Positions 44,858-54,014 are shown, numbered from the stretch's first letter. The stretch: 64,000 nucleotides of DNA from Microvirga sp. VF16 (GCF_016864375.1 NZ_CP069358.1:486689-550688), one strand, 5' to 3'. Program-made: numbers and translations. The notes: generated by a model not told the origin, from the sequence alone.

Positions 44858-45695
44858 GGTTCCGTTGCAACTCCTGAAGTAGGTCAAGCGAAGGCCGGAC
44901 AAGAACGCAGGTTACGCGGCTGCACCGAACAGGGTTGCAATGAAATCGTGCTGCGCCCCCATGTCATTCGCTGGGACACTGACGACCTGTCCCTTGCGGA
45001 TCATCGCCATCACCTCGTAGCCAGCAATCGTCCGCGACGCGGACGTAAAGCTTTTGAAGCCCAAACCGGGCCGGACCAAACGCTTGATGCGCCGGTGGTC
45101 CTGTTCGACGATGTTATTCAAAAACTTCTCCTGCCGGAGTTTGGCGAAGCGCCAGAGTTCTCCTGCACGTTTCATCGCCGTTGTCGCAATCGGGTAAGCA
45201 GCGTTCTTGTCGACCGTGATGGTACGCGGGTTCGCTGTATGTGGCTGCTCCAAGGCCTTGCGGAAGAAGCGCCGAGCGGTCGCTGCGTCCCGCTTAGGCG
45301 AGAGCCGAAAATCGATGGTTTGCCCGGTCGCATCGACAGCGCGATACAGATAAACCCACTCACCCTTCACACGAATATATGTCTCATCGACCCGCCAAGA
45401 ACCGTTCGTAGGACGCAGATAAGGCCGGACGCGTTTTTCCAGTTCGGGAGCGTAAGCCTGGATCCAGCGAAAGAGGGTCGTATGGTCCACCTGCACGCCG
45501 CGGTCAGAGAGCATGCACTCAAGGTCCCGGTAGCTGATCGGGAACCGCAGATACCACCGCACCGCCCACAGGATGATCTCCGCTGTGAACTGCCGACCCT
45601 TGAACGGGCTCTTCGTATATCGCCTCACCGCCAGCCCCTCTCAACTTCTCGTGTCGTAGCTCAGGTGGGGCAAGCGTGAAAGCTGCAACAGATCC
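44858..45695 (-). mobile_element. IS6-family insertion sequence (copy 1, intact)
   Basis: 838 bp with ends GGTTCCGTTGCAACTC on the left and, inverted on the right, GGATCTGTTGCAGCTT: the GGxxCTGTTGCA terminus typical of IS6/IS26 relatives. No 8-bp target duplication is evident, consistent with IS6-mediated rearrangement. Confidence 0.8.
44912..45628 (-). CDS. IS6-family transposase
   Basis: 238 residues. Helix-turn-helix region ISYRDLECMLSDRGVQVDHT, then DDE motifs SWRVDETYIRVKGEWVYLYR, ITVDKNAAYP and NIVEQDHRRIKRL. Full length and intact. Confidence 0.93.
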   Translation of the reverse strand: MRRYTKSPFKGRQFTAEIILWAVRWYLRFPISYRDLECMLSDRGVQVDHTTLFRWIQAYAPELEKRVRPYLRPTNGSWRVDETYIRVKGEWVYLYRAVDATGQTIDFRLSPKRDAATARRFFRKALEQPHTANPRTITVDKNAAYPIATTAMKRAGELWRFAKLRQEKFLNNIVEQDHRRIKRLVRPGLGFKSFTSASRTIAGYEVMAMIRKGQVVSVPANDMGAQHDFIATLFGAAA

Positions 45696-45766
45696 TCTTG
45701 GGAATGGGGGCGGCTCGGCTGGCCAGGCTCAGGCGCTCCCCTGATTTTTGAACCGGAATCACTTGG

Positions 45767-46045
45767 CTAAAGCCGCTTCATCAGCCGCGCCGCTGCTAGG
45801 ATGAGCTGAGCATCAAGCATTTCCACAGCCGCATCATAGCGAGCTACCCATCGCTCATCGGTCGCCCATCGCATGCCCTTCGGCTTGGGCGGCAGATCCC
45901 AGTCATCTGGATCCTTCTCTCCAAGCGGCGCCGTCTTCGCCTTGGTGCGCCAAGCGCGTCCAACATGGTCCAGGAAATGCGAGGTATAGGAAGCCCGGAG
46001 GTTCTTAGCTCGAGTTTGGCCATTTCTGGCGGGTCTGTAGGCCAT
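45767..46045 (-). CDS. Hypothetical protein (92 aa)
   Basis: ATG 46045 lies 8 bases after the upstream gene's stop, so both form an operon. The C-terminus WVARYDAAVEMLDAQLILAA then ARLMKRL recurs as a decayed copy near parA (50291-50362), which supports that it is a real protein family. Mid-part WDLPPKPKGMRW is characteristic. Function unknown. Confidence 0.6.
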   Translation of the reverse strand: MAYRPARNGQTRAKNLRASYTSHFLDHVGRAWRTKAKTAPLGEKDPDDWDLPPKPKGMRWATDERWVARYDAAVEMLDAQLILAAARLMKRL

Positions 46046-46052
46046 CTGCGGA

Positions 46053-46712
46053 TCAGTCCGGATCGGCAAATCTCACCAGGCTCATGAGCGCGTCCATCAC
46101 GGCAATCCGATAGATTGCGGTAGCAAACCGGCGATCATTGGCAATCGCGTCGGCATCGCCATGCACGCGCTCCAGCATGGTATCGAACACCTCCTCCATC
46201 ATTTCCGCATCCACCGGCACGACAACCCCGCACGTCATCGCAAAAGCCTCCGGTGTACTCAGCCGCATCGCCAGCGAGGTGCCAGGATGAGCCGTCTCCT
46301 CCAGATGCTCGTCGACGAGCCAAACCTCTTCCTGGCGCATGAGATCCAGCATCACCAAGCCGGCTGTCTCATGCCGGCGCTCAACCCGCCAGACCGAGAA
46401 GCGGGCCTGGAGCAGGGCCTGCAGCATCACGTCCTCATCCGAGCCGGGCGCCACGGCAGCGTGGCGGACATAGCGGTCCATCCCGCGCGAGCGGCCCGGC
46501 GCCGCGGTGTAGAGGGCCAGGTCGTACGCCAACGTCACCTCGTCCAGGCTCTCGGCCACCAGCATCTTGCCGACCGTGAGCCCCAGCCGGCGCGCCTGCT
46601 CCATCAGAGCCGAATCCGGCACAAAGCGAAGAGCCTCGTTGTGATGGTGGGTGCTGATCGCGCGCAGATGACGGTAGCGCGTCAGGATCTCGGTCCGACC
46701 CATTTCGGCCAT
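46053..46712 (-). CDS. Conserved hypothetical protein (219 aa)
   Basis: Starts MAEMGRTEILTRYRHLRAIS. The protein is helical with motifs LTVGKMLVAESLDEVTLAYD, LYTAAPGRSRGMDRYVR and FSVWRVERRHETAGLVMLDL. I recall similar proteins of unknown function in Methylobacteriaceae. The frame is open far upstream into the neighbouring transposase, but that part is an antisense artefact. The IS begins just upstream and may have removed its promoter. Confidence 0.65.
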   Translation of the reverse strand: MAEMGRTEILTRYRHLRAISTHHHNEALRFVPDSALMEQARRLGLTVGKMLVAESLDEVTLAYDLALYTAAPGRSRGMDRYVRHAAVAPGSDEDVMLQALLQARFSVWRVERRHETAGLVMLDLMRQEEVWLVDEHLEETAHPGTSLAMRLSTPEAFAMTCGVVVPVDAEMMEEVFDTMLERVHGDADAIANDRRFATAIYRIAVMDALMSLVRFADPD

Positions 46713-46757
46713 GGCGACCTCCCAGGCTCTTGAGCCTGATTGTGGGAGATCGTGGCC

Positions 46758-48113
46758 ATGCCCGTCCAGCCCCATGTTCCTGACCTCCTGTCCACCTGGC
46801 TGGCTCCGTTCCGGTCCGGCCTGACCGGGCCAACCTTCCGCCATGCCCTCGTGCTCGTTCTGGGCGCCCTTCTCACCCCGGGGCGCCGCACCGTCACGGC
46901 CATGCTCACCGTTGTCGGCCTTGCCCGCACCCGCAGCTTCACGAACTATCACCGCGTGCTCAACCGCAACCAGTGGTCCAGCCGCGAGGTGGCGCGTCGC
47001 CTGCTCGGCCTGCTGGTGACGAGCTTCGTGCCGGCCGGGCCCGTCATTATCGCGCTGGATGACACTCTCGAACGCCGCTGGGGTGGCCGGATCAAGGCTC
47101 GTGGCATTGACCGGGATCCGGTCCGCTCCTCCCATGGCCATTTCGTCAAAGCCTCGGGATTACGCTGGCTGTCCGTCATGCTGCTCGTCCCGATCCCGTG
47201 GGCCGGTCGCATATGGGCCTTGCCCTTCCTGACCGTGTTGGCGCCCTCCGAGCGCTTCTCGCGCGAGCATCGCCAGCGTCACAAGGCGCTCACGGACTGG
47301 GCCCGGCAAGCTCTTCTCCAGGTCGCCCGTTGGCTGCCGGACCGGCGCATCGTGGCGGTGGCCGATCAGAGTTTCGCGGCGATTGACCTGTTGAACGCGG
47401 TTCGGCATCGCCTGTGCATGATCACACGTCTGCGTCTGGATGCGCGCCTGTTCACGCCGGCTCCGCGCCGTCGGCCCGGAACGCGGGGGCGCCCCCGCAT
47501 TGTCGGACAACGTCTTCCGAGCCTGGCTGAACGCCTGGCCAATCCCAAAACGGCCTGGCGGCGTGTCTGGGTCGACGGCTGGTACGGCGGTGGCGAACGC
47601 CTCATCGAGTTCATCTCCGGCACGGCGATCTGGCACCATCCCGGTAAGCACGTGCCGATCCGCTATGTTCTGGTGCGGGACGTGGCCGGCCTCCTCAAGC
47701 CTCAGGCGTTTCTGTGCACGGACCTCGCGGCCGATCCTCTTGAGATCGTGCGCTGGTTCGTGCGGCGCTGGAGCACCGAGGTGACCTTTGCCGAGGCTCG
47801 CAGACACTTGGGGATGGAGACGCAACGCCAATGGTCGGACAAGGCGATCACCCGCACGACACCAGCCCTGCTGGGGCTGTTCTCGCTGGTGAGCCTCTGG
47901 ACCGATGATCCCGCCATTCGGCGCTTGGCTCGCCCGCGGTGTGCCGCTTGGTACGACAAGCGCACCATCACCTTCAGCGATGCTCTGGCGGCCGTCCGAC
48001 GCTCGCTCTGGGCCGCCGCAGTTTCCGATGCGTCACGCCGGCCCGCCAACATGACAAAAACCCAAATCGATGTTCTGAAACGAATGACAGCGGCGCTCTG
48101 CTACTCAGCATAA
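46758..48113 (+). CDS. DDE transposase, probably IS701-like or ISNCY
   Basis: 451 residues from ATG 46758. Motifs: VIIALDDTLERRWGGRIKAR (first Asp), IVAVADQSFAAIDLL (second Asp), and VRRWSTEVTFAEARRHLGME (Glu), matching DDE_5-like transposases. Intact. The element ends were not found; the left end must lie between 46713 and 46757. Family placement is uncertain. Confidence 0.7.
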   Translation: MPVQPHVPDLLSTWLAPFRSGLTGPTFRHALVLVLGALLTPGRRTVTAMLTVVGLARTRSFTNYHRVLNRNQWSSREVARRLLGLLVTSFVPAGPVIIALDDTLERRWGGRIKARGIDRDPVRSSHGHFVKASGLRWLSVMLLVPIPWAGRIWALPFLTVLAPSERFSREHRQRHKALTDWARQALLQVARWLPDRRIVAVADQSFAAIDLLNAVRHRLCMITRLRLDARLFTPAPRRRPGTRGRPRIVGQRLPSLAERLANPKTAWRRVWVDGWYGGGERLIEFISGTAIWHHPGKHVPIRYVLVRDVAGLLKPQAFLCTDLAADPLEIVRWFVRRWSTEVTFAEARRHLGMETQRQWSDKAITRTTPALLGLFSLVSLWTDDPAIRRLARPRCAAWYDKRTITFSDALAAVRRSLWAAAVSDASRRPANMTKTQIDVLKRMTAALCYSA

Positions 48114-48186
48114 ATGGCCAAAGTCGAGCTAAGAGGCTGTTTAACGAGGGGTCGCTTCACGGGACTGGTAGAATATGCCCCTCTGC

Positions 48187-48414
48187 TCAGGAGACTTTCC
48201 CGTCACTCGGAGGTGTCGGAGGAGGCATCCAGTGCGTCGCATCCTCCACATCGATATAGCCCCGCAGATAACTGTCATAAAAGACGAACGCCCCCTCGGG
48301 GAATGCAGGTCCCTCATACCAGAACACGTCTATGTAACGGACTCCGTTTGCCGTCCACACATCGACCTTGGATCCGTCTCTCGGCGCTGTTTTCAACGGC
48401 TGCCACTCACTCAT
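48187..48414 (-). CDS. DUF551-like small protein (75 aa)
   Basis: MSEWQPLKTAPRDGSKVDVW and ATHWMPPPTPP match the DUF551-type pattern (WQPIETAPRDG ... ATHWMPLPxPP) common in phage and plasmid regions. Last gene of a minus-strand run of three. Function unknown. Confidence 0.65.
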   Translation of the reverse strand: MSEWQPLKTAPRDGSKVDVWTANGVRYIDVFWYEGPAFPEGAFVFYDSYLRGYIDVEDATHWMPPPTPPSDGKVS

Positions 48415-48444
48415 TAGATGGGCTCCGAAAAATCTTCGGCACCA

Positions 48445-48780
48445 CTAATGAGCCGAGCGCGCGTCGAGCGGGATGACCTGCACCGCCTGACCTGTGGCGT
48501 CGACAATCTCCAGCCGCCAGCCCTGCCACTCATCCGAGTTCAAGGGATCTTGGGCCCGAAGCTCTTCGACGGCTTCCATGGCAGCAACCACAGCCGCTTG
48601 GAGACTCGATGCCGTAATGCCCTCGCTATCGCGGATCATGCTGTCACCATTGGTGAGATTGAAGTAGTAGCGCGCTGGCGCCGAAGGGCCGGACGCGGAT
48701 ACATCCGAGGAAGTGACCGGGAGGTCAACTTCAATGAGGCCTTGAGTCGTCGCCTGTTTGCTATCAGTAGGCGCGGTCAT
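48445..48780 (-). CDS. DUF6894 family protein
   Basis: 111 residues; core PARYYFNLTNGDSMIRDSEG and LEIVDATGQAVQVIPL matches DUF6894 (RYYFxLxxGxxxxDxEG ... VxDExGxxVxxxP). Domain of about 70 residues preceded by a 35-residue N-terminal extension. Small beta-rich protein of unknown function. 12 bases after the upstream gene. Confidence 0.75.
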   Translation of the reverse strand: MTAPTDSKQATTQGLIEVDLPVTSSDVSASGPSAPARYYFNLTNGDSMIRDSEGITASSLQAAVVAAMEAVEELRAQDPLNSDEWQGWRLEIVDATGQAVQVIPLDARSAH

Positions 48781-48792
48781 GGCTGAGACACC

Positions 48793-49206
48793 TTACTGGA
48801 TTGCCGGAGAGGAGAGGTTTTCCAGATCCACCCAGCCGGTGCAGGTCGGGATCTCAGGGACTAGGTACGCGCGGCTTCCATCGAGCTTCTCGACCCGACA
48901 GGGATAGGTTCTCTTGTCTCCTGGAGGGCGGTACAAGACCAAGCTCCCCTCGGAAACAACATCGCCGGAAACAGACTCAAGGGTGGCTTGTGTGCTGGGT
49001 CCGAGCTGGTCAGCCGTGCCTGGACCGGGGAAGATGTCTTGCCTCGCGGTCCGAACGCGCTCAAGGGCCGCAATGGCCAGTCGGGCCCGATCCCGGTAGC
49101 GGTCCATGACCAGCTTCAAGGGGCCGCGCTCATCTCCAGCATGCCAGGAGACCCCACCGGCTTTGGCCAGCTCCGCCGCCACAGCCTCGACTTCCTCGTC
49201 GGTCAT
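48793..49206 (-). CDS. Hypothetical protein (137 aa)
   Basis: GAGGAGGG lies 6 bases before ATG 49206, a very strong site. N-terminal helix (MTDEEVEAVAAELAKAGGVS) and a C-terminal beta-rich, SH3-like part (SEGSLVLYRPPGDKRTYPCR). First gene of the three-gene run. Function unknown. Confidence 0.55.
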   Translation of the reverse strand: MTDEEVEAVAAELAKAGGVSWHAGDERGPLKLVMDRYRDRARLAIAALERVRTARQDIFPGPGTADQLGPSTQATLESVSGDVVSEGSLVLYRPPGDKRTYPCRVEKLDGSRAYLVPEIPTCTGWVDLENLSSPAIQ

Positions 49207-49395
49207 GTTCAGCCCTCCTCATACGGAGGTAGGGCTGAATTCCTGTGCCGCAAGGCGCGGAGGTAGCATACCCTGCTAACTTTGCCGCTGTTGTGCCGTT
49301 ACAGCCAACTTAGCACATTCATAACTCGGCCAGCATGGGCGAACATCGAATGGAGCCTTAAGGAATGCCCTCCTGACGAAGCTCTTTCCGCGCCG

Positions 49396-49746
49396 CTAAC
49401 TTGTACCAGCGGCGACTGAGTCTGCGTCGTGGCGACTTAATAGTCTTGCCCTCAGCTCGTCCTCCAACAATCGGCACTCCTTCTGGAGCCGCTTAAAACG
49501 CTTCAAAAGTTCGGCGTCGCTCAGTCGAGTTGACGAGGGGAGGGCTGTCTCATCGGGCTGCTCATCACTGAGATTCCGTATCTGCTCAATGACGACTGGA
49601 CCAACCCCAGGGGTAGCCAACCATTGCTTATTCGAGATCTCAGCAACCTCTCGGAAGCTGGGACAACGGCCGTTGAACTCGCTCAAGATGGCGGTTCTCG
49701 CCCGTGGCGGAAGGGCGCTCAAAGGAAATGCGTCATCCAAATGCAT
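49396..49746 (-). CDS. Hypothetical protein with helix-hairpin-helix-like segment (116 aa)
   Basis: Middle segment ISNKQWLATPGVGPVVIEQIRN has the PGVGP hairpin of helix-hairpin-helix DNA-binding motifs; the C-terminus is a charged coiled coil (LLKRFKRLQKECRLLEDEL). Possibly DNA-associated. No family name known to me. Confidence 0.5.
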   Translation of the reverse strand: MHLDDAFPLSALPPRARTAILSEFNGRCPSFREVAEISNKQWLATPGVGPVVIEQIRNLSDEQPDETALPSSTRLSDAELLKRFKRLQKECRLLEDELRARLLSRHDADSVAAGTS

Positions 49747-50290
49747 GTGTCATCCCATAACTGCAGATGACTTACTATTGCGCCGGAGCAATCCGGGCTG
49801 ATCCAAGGCAACACGGAGGCAGATACTTGGCTTCAACTTATGTAAGCCTTTATAGCCACAGAATTTTAGAGCCGTTTGGGCAACCATCATCCCTTTCTAT
49901 GCTCTCACCATGAAAAAGCGCCGCTTAATGGCCCCTACGTAAGTTTCGTCTCCGTAACCATCGAAGCTTGGCGTTGTTCGATGCTGCCTTCAGGCAATCG
50001 AAAGGGGGCAAAACATCTCTTGCTGTTTCAGGGCCAACAACTGGTAGTGAGGCTTGTGCATTCGATGGTCGGCTTAGTTCCACCACAAAAAGAGCCTCAG
50101 GAATACACCTTGAGGCTCACGGCTAGGACCGTATCAGCTAACCACAGGGAACACGCACTCCTCTCTACCGAGAGGATAACGTCCCGTTCGTATTTCCAGT
50201 TCACCAAGTGCCCCGCGTACCCTTTGTTTGTCATTTAGCGCATGTGAAAACGGGTTTCTTGTCGCCGTTGGCGCTCTCGCCCCCCTCTAG
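49747..50290. other. Intergenic region, no gene recognised
   Basis: About 540 bases. ORFs here look non-coding. It holds the terminator at 50085-50118. Confidence 0.35.
50085..50118 (-). terminator. Rho-independent terminator downstream of parA
   Basis: On the minus strand GAGCCTCA pairs with TGAGGCTC around an 11-base loop and is followed by TTTTTGT. It lies downstream of parA and the decayed fragment and would end that transcript. Confidence 0.7.
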
Positions 50291-50362
50291 CTATAGCCTC
50301 TTCATGAGCCGCGTCATTGCCACGGCGAGTTGCTCATCGAGCATCTCCTCAGCGCATCATAG
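50291..50362 (-). pseudogene. Decayed C-terminal fragment, paralogue of the 45767 gene
   Basis: EEMLDEQLAVAMTRLMKRL then TAG, preceded in another frame by a YDA codon set, mirrors the C-terminus RYDAAVEMLDAQLILAAARL of the protein at 45767-46045. The rest is missing and a one-base shift separates the two pieces. Confidence 0.5.
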
Positions 50363-50372
50363 CAAGGATCCC

Positions 50373-51056
50373 TTATGAGATTGCTCTCAGAGGGATTGCT
50401 CCGCCTTCGTCATCAGCTATCTCGGTGGCATCCAACCTTTGTAGCCTGGCTGTGAGCCATTGCAAAACCGCACGTATCTCATCAGCAGCTTTTCCATACG
50501 GGCTGAATTCGGTCACCCCGAGACCTGCGGCAAGAGCATCTACATGGTCAGACCGGTGTGCCAGCGTCGGGTTGCACAACCCACCGAGCAATTGGAGAGC
50601 CATACGTGCATTCTGTGTTCGGCTCGTACGTCCGCCAGTTGGACATTGATTGAGAACGAATGCGAACGGCTTGGCGTGTTCGTTCAGATACCGAACTGTG
50701 GGTTTGCTGGCCTCGATATCGGCGACGCTGGGGCGGACCGGCAGAAAGCAAAAGTGCGCTTCTTTCATCGCTTCTGACGCAGCATGACTTTCCGACCCTG
50801 GCGTGTCAACAATGGCGAGGTCGTAGTCTTGTTGGCCAAGCCTGTAGAGACGAGAGGAGAGATTGGCCCAGGGAATCGAATGGACCGCCGGAGCTTCAGC
50901 GGTGCGCCGCTTGTACCATTCTTCAGCTGTACTCTGTGGGTCGATATCGAGAACAGCTGCTTTCAGGCCGTTTTGCACCGCAGCCACGGCAAGTGAGACA
51001 GCAAGGCTGCTCTTGCCTGTTCCGCCCTTCTGCGTGACGAATGAAATGATTTTCAC
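50373..51056 (-). CDS. parA: ParA family partition ATPase
   Basis: 227 residues from GTG 51056 (MKIISFVTQKGGTGKSSLAV). Deviant Walker A KGGTGKSS, Walker A' VLDIDPQSTAEEWYKRR and Walker B DLAIVDTPGSESH are intact. It positions plasmid copies along the nucleoid. No ParB or obvious centromere repeats are adjacent, so it belongs to the short orphan-type ParA class often found with small iteron replicons. Confidence 0.92.
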   Translation of the reverse strand: MKIISFVTQKGGTGKSSLAVSLAVAAVQNGLKAAVLDIDPQSTAEEWYKRRTAEAPAVHSIPWANLSSRLYRLGQQDYDLAIVDTPGSESHAASEAMKEAHFCFLPVRPSVADIEASKPTVRYLNEHAKPFAFVLNQCPTGGRTSRTQNARMALQLLGGLCNPTLAHRSDHVDALAAGLGVTEFSPYGKAADEIRAVLQWLTARLQRLDATEIADDEGGAIPLRAIS

Positions 51057-51228
51057 TGAAGCATCTCCGCCAAACCGTTCGGTCGCTTGACGCGACCGTC
51101 TCAGGGAGAACGACCATGCCAAGAGGCACAAGATAATGCTGCGCTCTTATGGTAAATGAACAATTACTAACCCAGCCGCTCGGATGTTTATTCGTTCCTG
51201 CTACCTGCGCCCTAACCATTGTTTTGAG

Positions 51229-52036
51229 GGCTTTGTTGCTTAACTTTGGCGGTATAACGAGGGTCGGTATGTGAGGAGCCGCCCTGTTGTCTCTGTTCAA
51301 GCGCCGCTTTCCCGTTGAGATCATCCTGCTATGCGTGCGCTGGTACTGCAAGTATGGGATCAGCTATCGCGATCGCGCCGAAATGATGCAGGAGCGCAGT
51401 GTCGCGGTCGATCCCTCTACCCTCTTCCGTTGGGTTCAGCGCTATGCGCCTAAGATCGACAAGAGGGTCCGCCCGTACCAGGGTTCCCGGTCCGGATCAT
51501 AGCGCATCGACGAAGCTTACGTGCGGGTTGGCGGCAAGTGGCAATATCTGTTCCGCGCCGTCGACAAGCACGGTCAGCTCATCGACTTTATGCTGTCAGA
51601 CCGCCGGAATACCCGAGCGGCGTATCGCTGCTTGCGCAAAGCCCTCAAGATGATGTGTCACTGTCCGCCATCCTTGATCACGACTGATAAACTGGCATCG
51701 TACCCGAAGGCCATCCGACGCTTGCAGGATGAAGGGCTGCTGTCGAAAGACGTCGAGCATCGGACATCGAAATACCTGAACAACATCATCGAGGCAGATC
51801 ACGGCGCGCTCAAGCGAATGACCCGGCCGACCCGCGGCTTCCAGACGATGAGAACAGCTTCCGCGACGCTGAAGGGCTTTGAGGTCATGCGGATGATCCG
51901 TCGCGGCCACTGCGTCCAGACACAGCCCGGAGTGGCAGGAGAAATCCGTCTGGTGAACCAGCTCTTCGGTCTCGCGGTCTGAGCAGCCCATTCGACGAGG
52001 TTCGTTGCGCCTGGTCCAAGTTAATGCAACAAAGCC
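51229..52036 (+). mobile_element. IS6-family insertion sequence (copy 2, defective)
   Basis: 808 bp with ends GGCTTTGTTGC-TTAACTTTGG and, inverted on the right, GGCTTTGTTGCATTAACTTGG. The transposase has an internal TAG. It abuts the truncated integrase gene on the right, so an IS6-mediated deletion is likely. Confidence 0.8.
51287..51982 (+). pseudogene. IS6-family transposase interrupted by TAG
   Basis: The frame is otherwise full length: ISYRDRAEMMQERSVAVDPS, then SGS, TAG at 51500-51502, RIDEAYVRVGGKWQYLFRAV, LITTDKLASYP, NIIEADHGALKRM. The family has Trp at the stop position (SWRxDE), so one TGG to TAG change explains it. All DDE residues remain. Confidence 0.88.
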
Positions 52037-52269
52037 CACCCGGAGCAGTCAGACAGGCTTGGGATCGGCTCATAAAGAGAGCAGGGATCGAAGACCTTCG
52101 CCTCCACGATCTGAGGCATGAGGCTGTGTCTCGCTTCTTTGAATACGGCCTGACCGTTCCTGAGGTTGCCCTCATCAGCGGCCATCGGGATCCACGGATG
52201 TTGAGCCGCTATACCCACTTGAGGCCGGAGAAGGTGGCCGAGAAGTTAGCCAAGGCGACAGTGGGCTAA
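52037..52269 (+). pseudogene. Tyrosine recombinase, C-terminal fragment
   Basis: About 75 residues remain: RLHDLRHEAVSRFFEYGL (HxLRH box), ALISGHRDPRMLSRYTHLRP (second His/Arg and the nucleophile Tyr). The N-terminal domain and the first catalytic Arg are gone, removed at the right end of IS6 copy 2. Confidence 0.85.
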
Positions 52270-52283
52270 TCCTCAAAAGAAAG

Positions 52284-52310
52284 GAGCCTGGTGGGAGAAC
52301 CGCCAGGCTC
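52284..52310 (+). terminator. Hairpin after integrase fragment
   Basis: GAGCCTGG and CCAGGCTC form an 8-bp stem around an 11-base loop, followed by TTGAGTTT. It begins 15 bases after the integrase stop. Likely the original terminator of that gene. Confidence 0.6.
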
Positions 52311-52660
52311 TTGAGTTTACCAGAGGGAACCAATGAAGTTCATGAGGCCAACGGCCAAGCCACTTGCTTGTTCCCTCTTAGCTTCACAGATCGGCAAGAT
52401 ACTTTGCTACCAGCAGCGCCAGCACGATGAGCGCCAAGGCTCCAATCGCAGGAAGTCCCTCGGCATGAGCATCAAGCAGCTTCCAGATACGTACAGAGAG
52501 GCGAGGCAACCTCATTCTTCTTCTCCCTAATCACGCCGTTAAGAGTACCACGGAATGAGAACAAATGCAGAACATTCTGATCAGGCTGTGGATGACTGTG
52601 GATGAGCTTTGCAGTCCAGCCGGGCATCAAAAAGCCGTCGATGCAGGTCAGGTTAGAACC

Positions 52661-53074
52661 ATGGAATCCGACGGGGGCAAAGCCATGCCGGATGTTGAAA
52701 TGGCAATCGGAGTCGCTCCCGACAGAACGGCAACAGCAATTGAGATTGCGCCTGTTGGACAGCCACCATTGCAGTTGGTGCTTGACCTTGACGAGCTTGA
52801 TAGGCTGATCAGCGAACTTGGAACTGCAAGAAGCAGGATGGTCGAAGGGCAGTCACCCCCTGACTTTGAGAGCGAGGAGGTGTCTATCAGCATCGTCGGG
52901 AACACGAAGTGGCATATCCGAGCATATCCTCCAACAGGTGCCTTGCTTGCGTTTTATCATCCCAAGTTTGGACCAGTGGGCTTTACTCTTCCAAGGGACC
53001 AGATCGCCCAGATCGTTAGCTTCCTGACAGAGAGGTTCATTCTTCAACCGACACAATCAGCCGAAAAGCATTAG
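52661..53074 (+). CDS. Hypothetical protein (137 aa)
   Basis: Natural composition with QLVLDLDELDRLISELGTAR and a beta-rich C-terminal part (KWHIRAYPPTGALLAFYHPK, then FTLPRDQIAQIVSFL). ATG 52661 is used; ATG 52685 with GGGGG upstream is an alternative. No family recognised, no membrane segment. Confidence 0.55.
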   Translation: MESDGGKAMPDVEMAIGVAPDRTATAIEIAPVGQPPLQLVLDLDELDRLISELGTARSRMVEGQSPPDFESEEVSISIVGNTKWHIRAYPPTGALLAFYHPKFGPVGFTLPRDQIAQIVSFLTERFILQPTQSAEKH

Positions 53075-53118
53075 AATTGAATGGTTCGTTCAGTTGAGTA
53101 GTCTGGCAGGGTTTCCTT

Positions 53119-53382
53119 CTAATGAACCGGCTCAGTCGGTTCGGGCTTTGCTTCGCTGAAAGGTACCGTCAGGACCAATCCACCTGCCTCATCAACAATC
53201 TCAACCACGAAGTCATCCTGCTGTTTGGCAGACAAATCTTTCCAGTACGGAACGACCTCCATGAAGACGTTTGCCACTTTCCGGGCGACGCGCTGCGCAG
53301 CATCAACATCAGGAACGTCCAAGGTCTCAGGATACCTGACACGACCATACTGATTATAGAGGAATAGATTGTAGCGTGGCAT
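53119..53382 (-). CDS. DUF6894 family protein
   Basis: 87 residues, MPRYNLFLYNQYGRVRYPET and DFVVEIVDEAGGLVLTVPF match the DUF6894 core. Second member of this family in the window (the other at 48445). Function unknown. It may belong to small plasmid-encoded stress-related sets, but that is a guess. Confidence 0.65.
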   Translation of the reverse strand: MPRYNLFLYNQYGRVRYPETLDVPDVDAAQRVARKVANVFMEVVPYWKDLSAKQQDDFVVEIVDEAGGLVLTVPFSEAKPEPTEPVH

Positions 53383-53618
53383 GATGACAGGAATATTGGC
53401 CGATCAAGTGCGGCCTGCAATCTACTCAAAGGTGTTATTTCAGGACCTGCCTACAACTCAGCTCATGCGGCTACGGGGCACAGGTCCGGCTGCCATCCGC
53501 TCTTTCTCGTAGGCCAGTGCAGCACCTAGGGTAAACCATCGCTCCTCAGCCTTAGCAAGCTTGGAAACTGCTCGCTCATAAAACTGTTGCAGCCCCCGAA
53601 TTGAGCAGACAGGGCTTC

Positions 53619-53634
53619 CCACTTAGCTAAGTGG
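53619..53634. repeat. 16-bp perfect palindrome before the IS3 remnant
   Basis: CCACTTAGCTAAGTGG reads the same on both strands. It lies 14 bases before the remnant's first ATG and may be part of the IS end or a protein-binding site. Confidence 0.5.
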
Positions 53635-53647
53635 TAGGCTTACTGTT

Positions 53648-54005
53648 GTGACAATGACTAACACCAACCCTCCGATCGATGTCCTGAGCGGCCCGGAACG
53701 GCGCCGCCGCTGGACGGCTCTGCCGAGAAGGTGGCCATCGTCAACGAAACCTACGAGCCGGTCGTCACCGTTAGCCTGGTCGCCCGCCGGCACGGCATTG
53801 CTCCGAACCAGCTCTTTCACTGGCGCAAGCCGGCCGCCCAGAGCGCTCTGACGGCTGCCGGGCGCGGCGAGGAGGTCGTGCCAGCCTCCGACTACCGCGC
53901 TCTCCAGAATCAAGTGCGCGAGCTGCAGCGGCTTTTGGGCAAGAAGACGCTCGAGGCTGAAGTGCTCAGGGAAGCCCTGGAGGTAGTGGACTCAAAAAAA
54001 CTAGG
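53648..54005 (+). pseudogene. IS3-family orfA remnant (frameshifted, truncated)
   Basis: SGPERRRRWT in one frame continues as EKVAIVNETYEP in another: a one-base deletion near 53721. The rest (VSLVARRHGIAPNQLFHWRK, a helix-turn-helix, and the leucine-zipper RALQNQVRELQRLLGKKTLE) is a normal IS3 OrfA. It stops at the A-rich frameshift window near 53994, and orfB is missing, replaced by the next fragment. Confidence 0.8.
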
Positions 54006-54014
54006 ACGGCAAAG

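Noticed and set aside
46713..47141. 5' extension of the 46053 minus-strand ORF
   Set aside because: It runs antisense through the DDE transposase; the conserved part begins at MAEMGRTEIL (46712).
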